In this document: positions 36,784-48,379 of the stretch, in pieces
How the letters are laid out: each line of letters begins with the position of its first letter
Numbering within the stretch: the first letter of the stretch is position 1
DNA from: [Phialemoniopsis] sp. UDSM-2020
Lineage: Eukaryota > Ascomycota > Sordariomycetes > Thyridiales > Thyridiaceae
Length of the DNA stretch: 64,000 bases
Reading direction: 5' to 3'
Assembly (NCBI GenBank): GCA_018873225.1
Contig: JAEILZ010000002.1
Location: forward strand, 4,464,001-4,528,000
The notes under the pieces: generated by a model
Told to the model about the DNA's origin: nothing
Databases searched by the model: none
Seen by the model: only the letters and a program-made list of their open reading frames with translations
Made by a program: the position numbers and the translations under genes

Positions 36784-36794
36784 TCCCGGCGGAT
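36784..36794. promoter_or_regulatory. CCGGCGG-type element in divergent promoter, site 2
   Basis: TCCCGGCGGAT, followed at once by GCGCGCCGG, giving a CGG-N10-CCG arrangement. About 390 nt from each start codon. Confidence 0.4.
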
Positions 36795-37179
36795 GCGCGC
36801 CGGCCAATGTCCGGCAAGCCAACGATTTCCGGTGCGAATAAGCCTTACTCCCGATATTGCCAAGCCCGTTGGCTCTGTCGACAGCCCGTTGTGTGACGTC
36901 GATCTCCTCCACAGGATCTCCACAGCACGGGGCGGTGGATCTAGGGTCTTGCAACAATGGATGGAATAGATCACTTCTTTGGGTTTCGGAGGGCTTTGCC
37001 TTTCTTGGAAACGGGGACCGAGCTTCGAGGAGAGATTGAAATGGCTTGAACAATCAACATATAGGATGGCTATTCCCCAGAAAACGTGAATAAGCTTTGA
37101 TTTCCGAACACTGGATCGTTCCTTCTCTATTATTCGGGCATGATATTGCTTCTCCAGAGACAGTGCTCAAGCTATCAAG

Positions 37180-38953
37180 ATGAAGACACTTCGCGGAAAG
37201 CCGCTGATGATCGGCCTAACATCGGCCTGTAGCATGGGCTTCTTGCTTTTCGGCTGTGAGTATTGCCTTCATGTCAGGGCTACCAATGCGGCATACTGAC
37301 CTTTTATGATTGCAGACGACCAGGGTGTCATGGGTGGTGTCTTGTCCACGGAGTCCTTCCTGACCCAGTTCAAAGACCCCGACTCTGTACAACAAGGACT
37401 CATTGTTGGTCTCTATGACCTAGGTTGTCTAATCGGCTCGCTGCTTGCCTTCGGCTTTGGCGAGAAGCTCGGACGTAAGCGAGCCATCTACATCGGCAGC
37501 GTTGTTGTTATCATCGGATCGATTCTTCAGGTCACGGCCCACGTCGTCTCCCATCTGATCATTGCGAGAATCGTTACTGGAGTCGGAGTCGGCATCATGA
37601 CGGCTATCGTCCCGACTTGGCAGGCCGAGGTATCGAGGTCCGACAATCGCGGTGCCCTCATCACCGTCGAGGCGGCCAACATCATCTTTGGCTTCATGCT
37701 CTCCAACTGGGTTACGTTTGGAGCGAGTTATGCGACCAACAACTTCCAGTGGATCTTCCCCATTGCTCTCCAGATGATCTTCGCCATCTACCTGCTCATC
37801 ATTGGGCCATTCCTGGTCGAGTCACCTCGCTGGCTTGCCCACCATCACAGCATTGAAGAGGCGACCTCAGTTATATGTCGACTTCTTGACCTTCCTGAAA
37901 CACATGAGGAAGTCCTCAAGGTCCGTAACGAGATCGAGATGGCGCTAGAGGAGGAGGAGAGCGGCCATTGGACGGAGATCTTCCGCCATGGCGGCCAGCA
38001 AAACTTCCGGCGCATGATGCTCGGCTTTGGGGCTCTCTACATGCAGCAGATGAGTGGAATCAAGTTTGTGTTACCTCTTCTAGCCTTTGCACAAACACGG
38101 TGGACTGACTGGCTTACAGCACCATCGGATATTACCTGCCCGTGATTCTCAAAGACTATGTCGGCTTAAGCGACACAACCTCCCGCATCGTCGCCGCAGC
38201 TGGTAGCATGAACTACTTCGTCTTCAGTATTGTCCCAATCTGGTTCATCGATAGACTAGGACGCCGGCCTTGCATGATCTGGGGCTCGATCGCGTTGACC
38301 ATTATCTCCGCCCTGATCTGTGTGGGCTTCAACATTCCTGGCACCAGCGGTGCCATCATGACGGTAGTCATGTACTTTCTGTTCTATGACGCCTTTGCCT
38401 GGAGTTTCCTTAACGTGTCCTGGATCTATGCACCAGAGATCAACTCCCTCAAGATGAGGTCGATGGGCGCATCTCTTGCCTCTGCCTCCAACTGGCTTTG
38501 TAGGTTATCCTCTCCTCGTCTCTTGGTTCCGCAGATAGTCTAACGCGACTTGTACCAGTCAATGGAATAGCGGTCACGATAACTCCGATCGGCCTTGAGG
38601 AAATTGGATGGAAGTACTATCTCATCTGGACCGCCTTCAATGCCTCCTTTATCCCGATGGTCTACTTTTTGTACCCCGAGACTAAAGGCCTCTCGCTGGA
38701 GCAAATTGATCACATCTTCGAAGGGAAGGGTCACGGGTGGGACTGCTTGACCCAAGGCGTGAAGGAGAGCATCAAGGGGCCCGTGGATGTTGGGGTACCA
38801 GAGAGATCAAGTACCAGCCAGGTTACTGCAGCTGGAGATGAGGAGAAGGCCCTTGGGCATGGGACGGCACGGATTAGCGAGGGGGTTGTGAGTGGTGCTG
38901 GCAGCTCCCCAGACGGACGCTCCTCAACAACCGAGTCCGTGGCACGACGTTGA
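37180..38953 (+). CDS. MFS sugar transporter
   Basis: Plasma-membrane sugar/H+ symporter-type permease of 532 aa. Exons: 37180-37255, 37316-38063, 38120-38499, 38559-38953; phases agree. Family marks are the N-terminal FGYDQGVMGG, GFGEKLGRKRAI between helices 2 and 3, the DRLGRRP loop, QQMSGINTIGYYLP rebuilt across the second intron, and PETKGLSLEQID after helix 12. Twelve membrane segments are expected. The C-terminal ~80 residues are hydrophilic and Ser/Gly-rich. It is divergent from the Zn2Cys6 regulator and shares its promoter region, so it may import the substrate of the cupin/SDR block. Substrate preference cannot be read from sequence. Confidence 0.92.
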
Positions 38954-39065
38954 CCATGGATCTGAAAAAGAGAATCCTGATGTCACCATCCTTGACTAAG
39001 TAGAAAAAGCAGACAGCATCCGAATTTGAATGATGAGATTTGCCAATCATGCAGCTCGCTACCAT

Positions 39066-40355
39066 CTAAGCATCTAGAGTAGCAATGATACGGTCCAACC
39101 CCTCAAATAGGTATCGGTCCTTGTGCGAGAACACGATCCTGAACCACCCGGGCTCTTCGGAGCCAAAGCCGACTCCTGAAGCAAGGAACACCTTCTGTGC
39201 CAGCAATGCTTTGGTCACCACCTTGTCGAGGTCCTCCCCTACACCAATAGACTTGCGCTCCACCCATGCCTTGCCCAGGTTTACCCACATGAAAAAGGCG
39301 GCATTGACGCCGGGAGCATATTCAATCTTGTGCTTGTTGGCCCAAGCCACGACCTTCCCGTACTGCTGACCGAGCTTCGTCTGGTTCTCCTTGATGTAGT
39401 TCTCCACCCACGGCTCATCCTCGAGCAGGTTGGCAGTGATATGATCCGACAGTGAAGAAACGGAAGAGTACAGTCCGACAGAGCTTATCGCAGCTAAGAA
39501 AGCAGAATTTTCCTGGGAGACAATGGCGCCCATCCGCAGACCATTGGCACCAAAGTCCTTGGACATCCCCCATAGAACATGGACGCGCGAGGGGTCGATG
39601 ATGCCGGCGGGATCGATGGCCAGCGCCGAGCAGAACGACACCGGCGCGGGGCTCTTGTCGACCTTGTTGTCAAAGACGGACAGACCGTAGATCTCGTCGC
39701 TGATGAAGTGGATCTGGTACTTCTCGCAGAGCTTCATGAGCGCGATCATGACATCGCGCGAGTAGCAGCGGCCGAGAGGGTTGTGCGGGTTGCTGATTAC
39801 GAGACCTGCTACGCCCTGGCCCTTGCCTTTCGTCTCGAGGATGACCTCCTCGTACTTGCGCACGCAATCCTCGCCGACGGGGTCGACGTCGCCAAAGGCT
39901 ACCGTGAGCAGCTTGGCGTCGAAGCGGAGAGTCAGGTCCGGGACAAAGGTGCCGTAGTAAGGGCGACCTAGGAGAAATCCGTCGCCCGGGTTGGCAAAAG
40001 CCCACTGGCAGTGCTCTATGGCGCTGGAGCAGCCGTTCGTGACTGCGATGTGCGATGGCTCGAGGGGCTTGACGGGCTTGAGATGCTTGGTCAGAAGCTT
40101 GGCCATGGCGGCCTTGACCCGGCGCGTGCCGGTCGGGCCATCACCATAAGTGAAGGCGTAGTGGTTGGAGATGTTGAGGCTCTGGTGCAGGTGCTTGGAG
40201 AACTCGTCGTGCATCAACGAGTTCTCGGCGACGCCCAGGCTCACAGTGCCCGTCGGGTTCTCGTCGGGCTCCCAGATGTTCTGGATGATCTCCCAGAGAA
40301 AGTCCAGGTCGCCGCTGGCGGCTGCCACGGCTCCGGCGCGGTTCGAAAGCGACAT
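39066..40355 (-). CDS. PLP-dependent class I/II aminotransferase (ACC-synthase-like)
   Basis: Intronless gene for 429 aa; the first ATG is at 40355. It belongs to fold-type I PLP enzymes. Visible marks: SLGVAENSL near the N-terminus, TNGCSSAI, SNPHNPLGR, SDEIYG (Asp220 and Tyr223 contact the cofactor) and the Schiff-base lysine in WGMSKDFG (Lys266), and the C-terminal Arg in WFRIVFS. The overall pattern fits the fungal ACC-synthase-like group, whose members act as aminotransferases or lyases on small amino acids or in secondary metabolism. It ends about 110 nt from the sugar transporter stop, tail-to-tail. A tie to the cupin block is possible but unproven. Confidence 0.9.
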   Translation of the reverse strand: MSLSNRAGAVAAASGDLDFLWEIIQNIWEPDENPTGTVSLGVAENSLMHDEFSKHLHQSLNISNHYAFTYGDGPTGTRRVKAAMAKLLTKHLKPVKPLEPSHIAVTNGCSSAIEHCQWAFANPGDGFLLGRPYYGTFVPDLTLRFDAKLLTVAFGDVDPVGEDCVRKYEEVILETKGKGQGVAGLVISNPHNPLGRCYSRDVMIALMKLCEKYQIHFISDEIYGLSVFDNKVDKSPAPVSFCSALAIDPAGIIDPSRVHVLWGMSKDFGANGLRMGAIVSQENSAFLAAISSVGLYSSVSSLSDHITANLLEDEPWVENYIKENQTKLGQQYGKVVAWANKHKIEYAPGVNAAFFMWVNLGKAWVERKSIGVGEDLDKVVTKALLAQKVFLASGVGFGSEEPGWFRIVFSHKDRYLFEGLDRIIATLDA

Positions 40356-40915
40356 GCTGTGATGGTTTGCTTGCTCCAAACTCTATGGCAGTGTATGTGT
40401 GTGTGTGTGTGTGTGAGTCGACAAGAGATCAAGCTTTTGACAAGATCGTTGGTGTTGCATGATTCGGTAGCGCGCGGGCTCTAGAAGTAATGGCCCGCGT
40501 GGAGCGGCAGTCGGCCAGCGTCGGCCATGTGCGCTGGCGTGGCGATGTGTAACAATTTACTGAAAGAGGTTGCACGGCGCGGTACTAGTCTCTGCATGCC
40601 GGGAGCTAAGACCGAGTCGCGCGCCAAATCTCCCCAATCTCTCCACTACGCCTGGTGTGGTGTATGACGAGTGCGCGGACGAAGGGCTCTACCGGTCCGA
40701 TAAGACTCTTTGAAGAGGAATGACTCACGATACGGGGATTCGATTGGGTGCGAAGGCTGGAAGTTGATGAGGCAATTGCACGACGACGTCGATGATCCGT
40801 GTCTTGACATAGTGATGTATTAAAATAATAAGATCTAGTGGTTGACACTAGATCAAGGTAATTAGACAATGAAAAGTAGCAAAGACAATTAAACAGCTAG
40901 TGATTACAAGAACAA
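40356..40915. other. Region between aminotransferase start and surface protein 3' end
   Basis: About 560 nt. It holds the aminotransferase promoter, with a TG microsatellite close to the start, and the 3' UTR of the surface-protein gene. No gene is seen. Confidence 0.45.
40396..40415. repeat. (TG)10 microsatellite
   Basis: Ten TG units about 40-60 nt upstream of the aminotransferase ATG, probably within its 5' UTR or core promoter. Confidence 0.9.
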
Positions 40916-43691
40916 TCAAAGTAGAAACGCGAAACCACCCAGGAGCGCCGCAATGGTGTTGAATGACAACGTAACAACAGTCTGCGCGCCGCCAGTCGCG
41001 ACGGCAGGAGGAGGCGACGATGACGCGCGAGTCCTGGACGCCGCAGGCGGAAGGGGAGTGAGACTTGGGCCCTCCGGCTTCGTCGGGGTCTCCGGCTCTG
41101 CGGGGGCGGGAGCCGCCGGTGGTGGAGTCGTATCGGTTTCGGTTCCGGGCTGCGTGAACTGGACACCGCCGTTGCAGGAGTCGCAGGCTGACGGCGTGTA
41201 GACGTCGGTGTCTTCTCCCGCTCCGTCATACGGAACAGCCCTGTACACATCCGTGCCGACGCAAGCTTCGCCGCGACAGGCGGCGGGTACGTAACCCCAG
41301 CCACCGGCGCAGCTGCATGCCTCGCGCACGAAGACGATCTCGTCCGGACCCGGCGCGCCGACGCAGAGGTCAAACACGTAGCCGCCGTTACAGTAGCCAT
41401 TGACGCAAGTGGTGCCCGACTGACCACCAGACCCGTTGCTGGACTGATCGCCTCCCTGTCCTTGCCCGCCTCCCTGACCGGAACCTCCGTCGGGCGGAGG
41501 ACTAGTGGGGTTTCCATTGCTCCCAGTGTCCGTTCGCGAAGGCAACGGGTTCACGGTCTGACTGGTGCTTGTGGAAGGGTCGTCGATTGGCGCGACTTCG
41601 TTGTTGGCATACAGGGACAGGAGGATGTTGTTCGGTACGGCTTGACGGCGCACACGGCCCGACGCGTCACGGTACCCTCCGCAATGCTGGGTCGGATCGC
41701 CGGGGCAGGGGATGCTGCAAAGTCCGCCTGGAACTTCAAAGACGTCGCTCAAAGCATCTCCGCAGTAGCAGTCACTGGCTTCATCGTTAGAACGAGTATC
41801 AGTCGGATATGGGAAAGGGTACTTACGTGCTGAAGGCCCCAGCAAGGGCGCGATTGACACAGAGCGAAGTGCACAACTCCAGGTTCATGTCATCGCTCGA
41901 ACCGGCAAAGACGAACGTGTCGTAGCCTTGTCCGGAGCCATGACAACCCAGCACTGTGAATTGACCAACGACAGATGGCAAAGGACCTTCGGTCCCGGTA
42001 GGAGTGGGACCAGTCTGAGAGCCGGGAGGTGTTGAGCCGGGGCCACCGGAAGTCTGCGTCTGCGTCGGCAAGGTGGATAAGCCAGACCCTGTTGTTCCGG
42101 GCTCATCCGTGCCCGGCCCAGATGTATTGGGTCTGCTTGTGGTTGAAGCGGTAGACTTGGGAGTGGTTGTGGTCGCATCATCCTCACCCTCTTCAAGACA
42201 GGTTCCCAAGTCAGCGTTATCGACGCCGTGCACACACTTGCAGGAACTCGAACAGAGGTCACCAGGAGCGCCATTCAGACTCCCGTGGTCGCACTCTTCT
42301 TCTTCCTCGGGCTCGTACACAGAGTTTCCACAGGGCGGAGGGTTGCAAGCGAGGGTCTCAGTGTTGTAACCGCGCACACATTTGCATCTCTTGGTGCACT
42401 CATCTCCCGCTTTGCCGTTGTTTTCTCCGCTGTCGCATTCCTCTCCCGCGAGACTCTCAGTGACCGAGTTGCCGCAGACTGGGTCTGGCTTGCAAGAGTT
42501 CGAGGTGGTGTCGAAACCCCATACACATTCACACGTCGCCGTGCAGTTGCTTCCTTGAAGACCATTCCTAGCCCCAATGTCACACTGCTCAGTGCCTTCG
42601 CGCTTGCCATTGCCGCAAGAGGAACAGGATCCGGCCTGCGTGCCAGGTCCATATAAGCAGCGGCAGGACTTTGAGCAGAGACTGTTCGGGCCGCCGTTCA
42701 AGTCAACGCCATCGTCACAGTCTTCACCGGCGTCTTTCTGGCCATCGCCACAGCTAGAGCAAGTCCCAGCCTGAGTTCCAGCCCCGAAGATACACTGACA
42801 ACGATCTGAACAGAGACTGCCGGGCTGGCCATTCAGGGCGCCTTGGTCGCACTTTTCACCGCTGTCAACCACGGAATTTCCACAGAGCGCATCCTTTGTA
42901 TAGATATAGGGCACGCCGTGGATATTATTTCCAATGTCGATAGCGCCTGGTGACCCTGTGCTGGGACCGGGTCCGTAGAGAAGGGCGGCCGGTTTGAAGT
43001 CAGCTGGGGCCACGATAAGTTCACGGATGCTGCATCCCCAATTACTGAGGCTCGCATGCGTTTGGCCCTCCATGACGGGGGAGTTCGGATCAACAACCCT
43101 GGCGACATCGGCGCAGCTCGCACCGGTTCCATAGGCCTGAAATGTGCCTAGAGGCTCTAAGAAGCCCAAGGTGGCCGGGGCGGTCGACTGGATCTTTGAG
43201 TAATAGCACGACAGGGTGAGGTACAGCCCAGTGAATGGTCCTTGGAGAGCGTAATCTAGACTGTTCTTGATGAAAGTCTGAGCTCCTTCCGGCCCAGTCC
43301 CGAAGCCCGATGTTTCTGTCCCTATAATGACGATGTTGCCTTTGACAGCGGGGCCCCATCGGAACCTGGAACTGAGCATTCTCGAGATATCGGCACTCGT
43401 CTCACTGCACTTGGTATTGGAAACGACAATGGCGGCATATTTCTCGTAGTCGGCCTGGAGCATGGATCCCTGCGTCGCGGCCGTGACAGACACGCCTAAA
43501 GGCGAAGATGGGTTAGTAAAGAGCCGCGCATGTGTACATCAGAAAGGAGTGTTCTTACGATCGTATTTGGTAGTGTCGATGGCGTCCCATTCGACTCCTT
43601 CGAGGCCTTCCAGGAACATTACTTTGGGCTTCTGGGCGGTGGCAAGGCTAACTAGCCAGGCCACAGCCAGGGGTAACAATCCAGATCGCAT
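40916..43691 (-). CDS. Cysteine-rich repeat, WSC-domain, GPI-type surface protein
   Basis: Predicted cell-surface protein of 886 aa. Exons, minus strand: 43691-43559, 43495-41827, 41774-40916; phases agree. A signal peptide (~residues 1-19) leads to a ~220-residue domain I do not recognise. Five cysteine-rich modules follow, each of the form CGNG..E.CD.G..NG....C...C.C, resembling DUF4215-type repeats. After a Thr/Pro/Gly-rich stalk comes a WSC domain (VLGCHGSG to HCGG), rebuilt across the second intron. A second low-complexity part and a short Cys-rich stretch end in a hydrophobic tail preceded by small residues, as for a GPI anchor. WSC domains bind glycans and sense wall stress. The role could be adhesion or wall sensing; this is inferred. 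Confidence 0.85.
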
Positions 43692-46430
43692 GGTGAAGAG
43701 ACCTCACGCGAATAACGAGTGTGCTTAGGCAAGAACGCTGTAGACACGGTCAAAAGCCGAAGTCTTTAGAACAACGTAGGAAGAACAATGGCACGGGAAG
43801 AGCAAGAACGCATCAGTCACAGACTGGCAAGAAGTGGAAGCATCCCATGTATTTGTATGCTATTCAGTCGGAGCAGCCTAGCTCGAGTTAGAATCGCCTC
43901 CTAGTCAGGTCTCATGTGTGGGAAGTGCAAGTAACAGACGCTTGATCAGTACTTCTTACTCGGCCCCAAGCAGAGATATGACTCTACGTCTAAGAATCGG
44001 GGCGTGAGAAAAGGATCAAGACTTAGGCCTGTGCCCTGGTAGTGCTTCGGCAAGGTCTCAGAAGAAGAGTAGCTCAAGAGAGCTTGGCTTACTGGACCTG
44101 CCAGCTTCCCAGCCTTCTCGTACGAGAATTCAATCACCTTGACATGTTTCGCACGAATGCCAAGACGTTTGTCTTAAGTGTCAGTCTGCAGATAGTGAAG
44201 AGTCGAGGAGCATCTACAGTCTTTTGGTCATGTTGAGGTGTCTCAGGGGTGGTAAGCGAGAGACTGCTGTTGACTCGGTAGAGCTGGACTTGGCAACGGT
44301 CTGTAGTGCATTGTGCAGGCATCAAGGCCCCTCCAACCACTATGGCTGATATGCCGGTACTGCTTTGCAACCCTACGCGACGCTTAACTGGATGCACATT
44401 CCAGCTCTTTGATACGAATGGCCAACAATGTTTCAGTAGGGACCGCCTTGTAGAATGACGACATAATACTGGAATGGAGCACTGAATGCCAAAGGCCTGG
44501 TATGTTGACTTGGGGAAGAATTATCTGGATCCGAGTAGTGTTTATCATGCTGCTGAAGCAGAATACCGTCGATCTGTTGGCAACAGGACGAAAACACGTG
44601 TGAAGCAGATGACTTGGACATGACAAATGTCATTGGCTCAATCGTGATTCTTTATCAGCTTGGCATAGTGGCAGGAGAAACTGGCAACCAGTTGCTCTGA
44701 AACAATGTCTGAGTCAGGCCCAGAAAGGCGTGGCAACACCCTCCGAGCTTGTGGTTCGCCAATTTTACCCCGGATTGGCATGCTCTAAAGTTTTGACAAC
44801 CCAGCCTGCCGGAAAGCTCGGCTCCTGCACCCTCTTGGCATAGTGGTTTTGTTTCACTTCGTTTCCTATTTTAGGCTTGGGCTGGCCCTGTCAGGTCCGA
44901 AGCGGCTAGGTCCAGTGCCTTCAGCGCACATCTTGCATGCATTATTGTTAGTTTTTCGTGCGCCACAGTGGTCAACGTCTCACCTGCAAGGAACGCATAG
45001 CTGTCAGGTTGGTAACCCGACTCGAAGTAAGTTTGGCGCTTTTTCGTGTTTGGACCTTCAACATGGGGTCTCTGAGACAGGCCTCATGGTTGTTGGTATC
45101 GCATAATCAGCAACGACTGTCGAATGGTACAAACAAGCAAACAAACAAGTCGCCCAAGCCATGCCAGAATCGCACTAGCTGCACGGCTGGATGATGCCAT
45201 TGTCACTAGAAATGTCAGCTGAAAGACGTCTAACACTTTCACTGACCGCAACGCCGCTCTTGGTAGCTATGCATTGTCCCCTGCGCAATCGGCCCTAGCG
45301 CCGTGGTTGTCCTTATCCTCTTTATGATGGTCATGAGCTTCCCATGTAGCCGAGTATGAGGAGCATAGAGGCGCCGGGGTAGATCTGACCTCAGGATCCT
45401 ACGAGTCAGATAAGTCGCCGCTGAAATGATTAAATGCTCCAATGGTGATTATGCCATGATAATAGGATGCTCGAGCCAACGGAGCTCGTGTAGCCCAAGG
45501 GCCCGAGATTGTGGCAACACCCCACCCGGTCTAGCAGATATCTCCAGAGGCTCAGACAAATGGTGTGAGATATAATAATCTGGTCGGTGGACATTCTTTG
45601 GCTAGTTTTATGACTAAAATGATGTCGAAATGGGGTTTCTTGTATGTCACTAGCCATCAAAACTTGAGATGTCATGGGTTCTAGAATCGGTGATAAGGAT
45701 CCCCTACTCGCCATAGCGTCGAAGCCGAAGCAGCTTGATTCAATTCGAGTCCAACAATCTTCGGGGGCGTTGATTAGAAAAGGTACTGGTGTTGAAGTCC
45801 GAGAAAACGTCCTTGCCGTAAGTTCCACTTTCGTAGCCTTTCATGTGATTTTGGTTGAAAATTGTATTTGGTATGGGTTACTCCAGATGTTCAGGGGAAC
45901 CGTCAATACACTTGGTCGACGTCGACCATGGGGAAATCTTGCATCAAAAAGGAATAGTGTTATGCATGGCAAATGTCTTTGCTGCAGGATTCATCGCAAA
46001 TGGACAAATAAGAGGGAATCCATGCACTTGAGGTGCGGGGAAGCTGGGGAACTAAGCACTAACATCACAAGGGCTCTTCTTCCCCAGCAACAGCTCCGCA
46101 CGGCGATATCTGTCTGCAAACTCATGCAGCTAGCCAATGACAGATGAAATCTCCCATCCAAACACACCTACCTGCGATGAAGCTTGAGCCGTAAGGCCTG
46201 ATTCTTTCATGGAAATCTTCCATTGCTCCGTGAGGCCCGCTCCGTGCCGCCTCGGCATCAAACGCCCTCAGAAGACTAACATGTGCCAAATGTCATGTGC
46301 GAGTGGGATAATATTCTCAATGTTGTTAAATACCATGGGAATAGCACCGGGCTCGCGATTGTCTCGGGATCTAATAGCCTGACACCGCTTCATCCCTCCA
46401 AGCTCAAGATTACATAGATCGCCATTTACC
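43692..46430. other. Gene-free region between surface protein and carboxylesterase
   Basis: About 2.7 kb carrying the promoters of both flanking genes, which diverge. Only short ORFs occur, without domains or plausible splicing. Nothing repeated or palindromic stood out. Small or lineage-specific genes cannot be excluded. Confidence 0.4.
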
Positions 46431-48199
46431 ATGAGACTCCACAGTTGCTGCTGGCTTCTGCCGTTCCTCGGCCAACTCGCCCACGCGGAGCCCCATGAGG
46501 CCCTCGAGAACCGAGCTACAAAGACAGCTACAGTGCAGCTGCCTTATGCCACAGTCCTGGGCAACGTGATGAACAAGGTGGAGTCCTTTGGCGGCATTCC
46601 GTATGCCGAGCCTCCGACTGGTCAACTGCGACTTCGACCTCCGAAGCGCCTGGAGAGGTCTATTGGGATCTTCGACGGGACTGGGCCGGCTGGTGCGTGC
46701 CCTCAGATGGTAGCTTCGAGCGCTAGCCAAGACTTCTTGTTCAAGGTACTTGGTACCATTGCGAACATCCCGTTTGTCCAGGAGGCAACTGGCCAGAGCG
46801 AAGACTGCTTGACGATTACCGTCGCCCGCCCGGAGGGAACTACGTCTTCGTCGAAGTTGCCTGTTCTGTTTTGGATCTATGGCGGTGGCTTTGAGGTATG
46901 TTTTTATCCAGCGTGACACTCGCTGGCAGACCACTCACTGTCGTATAGTTAGGCTGGTCCTCAATGTATGACGGCACTGGGTTGGTCAACTATGGCGTGG
47001 ACATCGGCAAGCCCTTCATATTTGTGGCTGTCAACTATCGAGTAGCCGGGTATGGTTTCATGCCCGGCAGGGCGATCAGGGAGGAGGGTTCCGGCAATAT
47101 CGGACTGTTGGACCAGCGCATGGGCCTCGAGTGGGTAGCAGACAACATCGCGGCCTTCGGTGGCGACCCGGAGAAAGTCACCATCTGGGGCGAGTCAGCT
47201 GGTGCCATCTCGGTATTCAGCCAGATCCTTCTCTTTGACGGAAACAACACCTACAAGGGAAAGCCCCTGTTTCGGGGCGGCATCATGAACTCGGGCACTG
47301 CTATTCCGACCGAGCCCTTGGATGCGGCCAAGGGCCAGGCCGTTTACGACGAGGTTGTCCGAAGCGCTGGCTGTGCTGCTTCGAGCGATTCACTCAGTTG
47401 CTTGCGTGGATTGGACTCGACCAAGTTTCTGAACGCAGTGACATCGGTCCCAGGAATACTCTCCTACTCGTCTCTGGCACTCTCATACCTTCCACGGCCG
47501 GACGGACGCACTATAACCGACTCCCCAGAGAGCTTGGTTTTGGCTGGAAAGTATGCTCCAGTGCCAATGATCATTGGTGACCAGGAAGATGAAGGGACCC
47601 TCTTTGCTCTCTTCCAGACAAATTTGACTACAACAGACAAGCTAGTGGACTATCTGCAGGGCTACTTCTTCAGCAAAGCTAGCAAAAGTCAGCTCAGCGA
47701 ACTTGTTGGCACGTACAGGTCGGGCCTTGATGCCGTAGTGCAGGGCAGCCCCTTCCGCACCGGCATTTTTAACGAGATATTCCCGGGGTTCAAACAGCGA
47801 GCCGCCATCCTCGGAGACCTGGTCTTTACACTTTCTCGGCGGGTTGTGCTCCTCGGCGTGCAGCTGTCCAAGCCGCAGGTACCGACCTGGTCGTATCTGT
47901 CTTCTTACGATCAGGGCACGCCGATCCTCGGGACCCTTCACGGCTCGGATCTGATTCAAGTCTTTTTTGGGATCAAGGACAACTACGCGGCCAGGAGCAT
48001 CCGTGCATATTACCTGAATTTTGTGTACTCTCTGGACCCAAACGTTGGGGCGGAGGGCAAGTACCCAAACTGGCCGCAGTGGAGCAACGGCAACAACTTG
48101 ATGCAGTTCTTTGCGGACAAGGCAACCTTGTTAAAGGATGACTTCAGGAAGAGTTCCTATGAATGGATCGCCAAGAACATGGCCATCCTCCGCTTCTAA
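46431..48199 (+). CDS. Secreted type-B carboxylesterase/lipase
   Basis: Alpha/beta-hydrolase of the carboxylesterase type B (COesterase) family, 571 aa. Exons: 46431-46895 and 46949-48199; phases agree. A signal peptide covers about residues 1-19. The FGGIPYAEPP motif, the oxyanion-hole YGGGFELG (made across the intron), the nucleophile elbow GESAG (Ser238), an acidic residue in the QEDEGT segment and the catalytic His in TLHGSDL are all present. SEDCLTITVARP holds the first conserved disulfide Cys. Members hydrolyse lipids, feruloyl or other esters outside the cell; the substrate here is open. Neighbours do not point to a pathway. Confidence 0.92.
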
Positions 48200-48379
48200 G
48201 TGCTGGAACATGCAGGAACTCTTGTGTCAATCGCTAGATCTACTTTGATAGGAGGGCTGGCCTGCTTGCCAAAGATCTAACCCAGTTCTCTAAAAGTCGA
48301 CTCCAAATAGTCCAAGTCTCTGCTTGGGCGCTCAAATTTCATGAGATCCTTTTCAATTGCACTGTGTACTTTTGCTTTT

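Larger units (their letters stand above)
36404..37179. promoter_or_regulatory. Divergent promoter of regulator and sugar transporter
   Basis: About 775 nt between divergent starts. It holds ATCCGGCGGAT at 36548 and TCCCGGCGGAT at 36784, and a CCAAT box in CCGGCCAATGTCCGG near 36800. The density of CGG/CCG triplets fits control by a Zn2Cys6 factor. No ORF is supported. Confidence 0.55.

Noticed and set aside
44843..46147. Small plus-strand ORFs between surface protein and esterase
   Set aside because: Short, without domains, and their codon use does not resemble that of the flanking genes.
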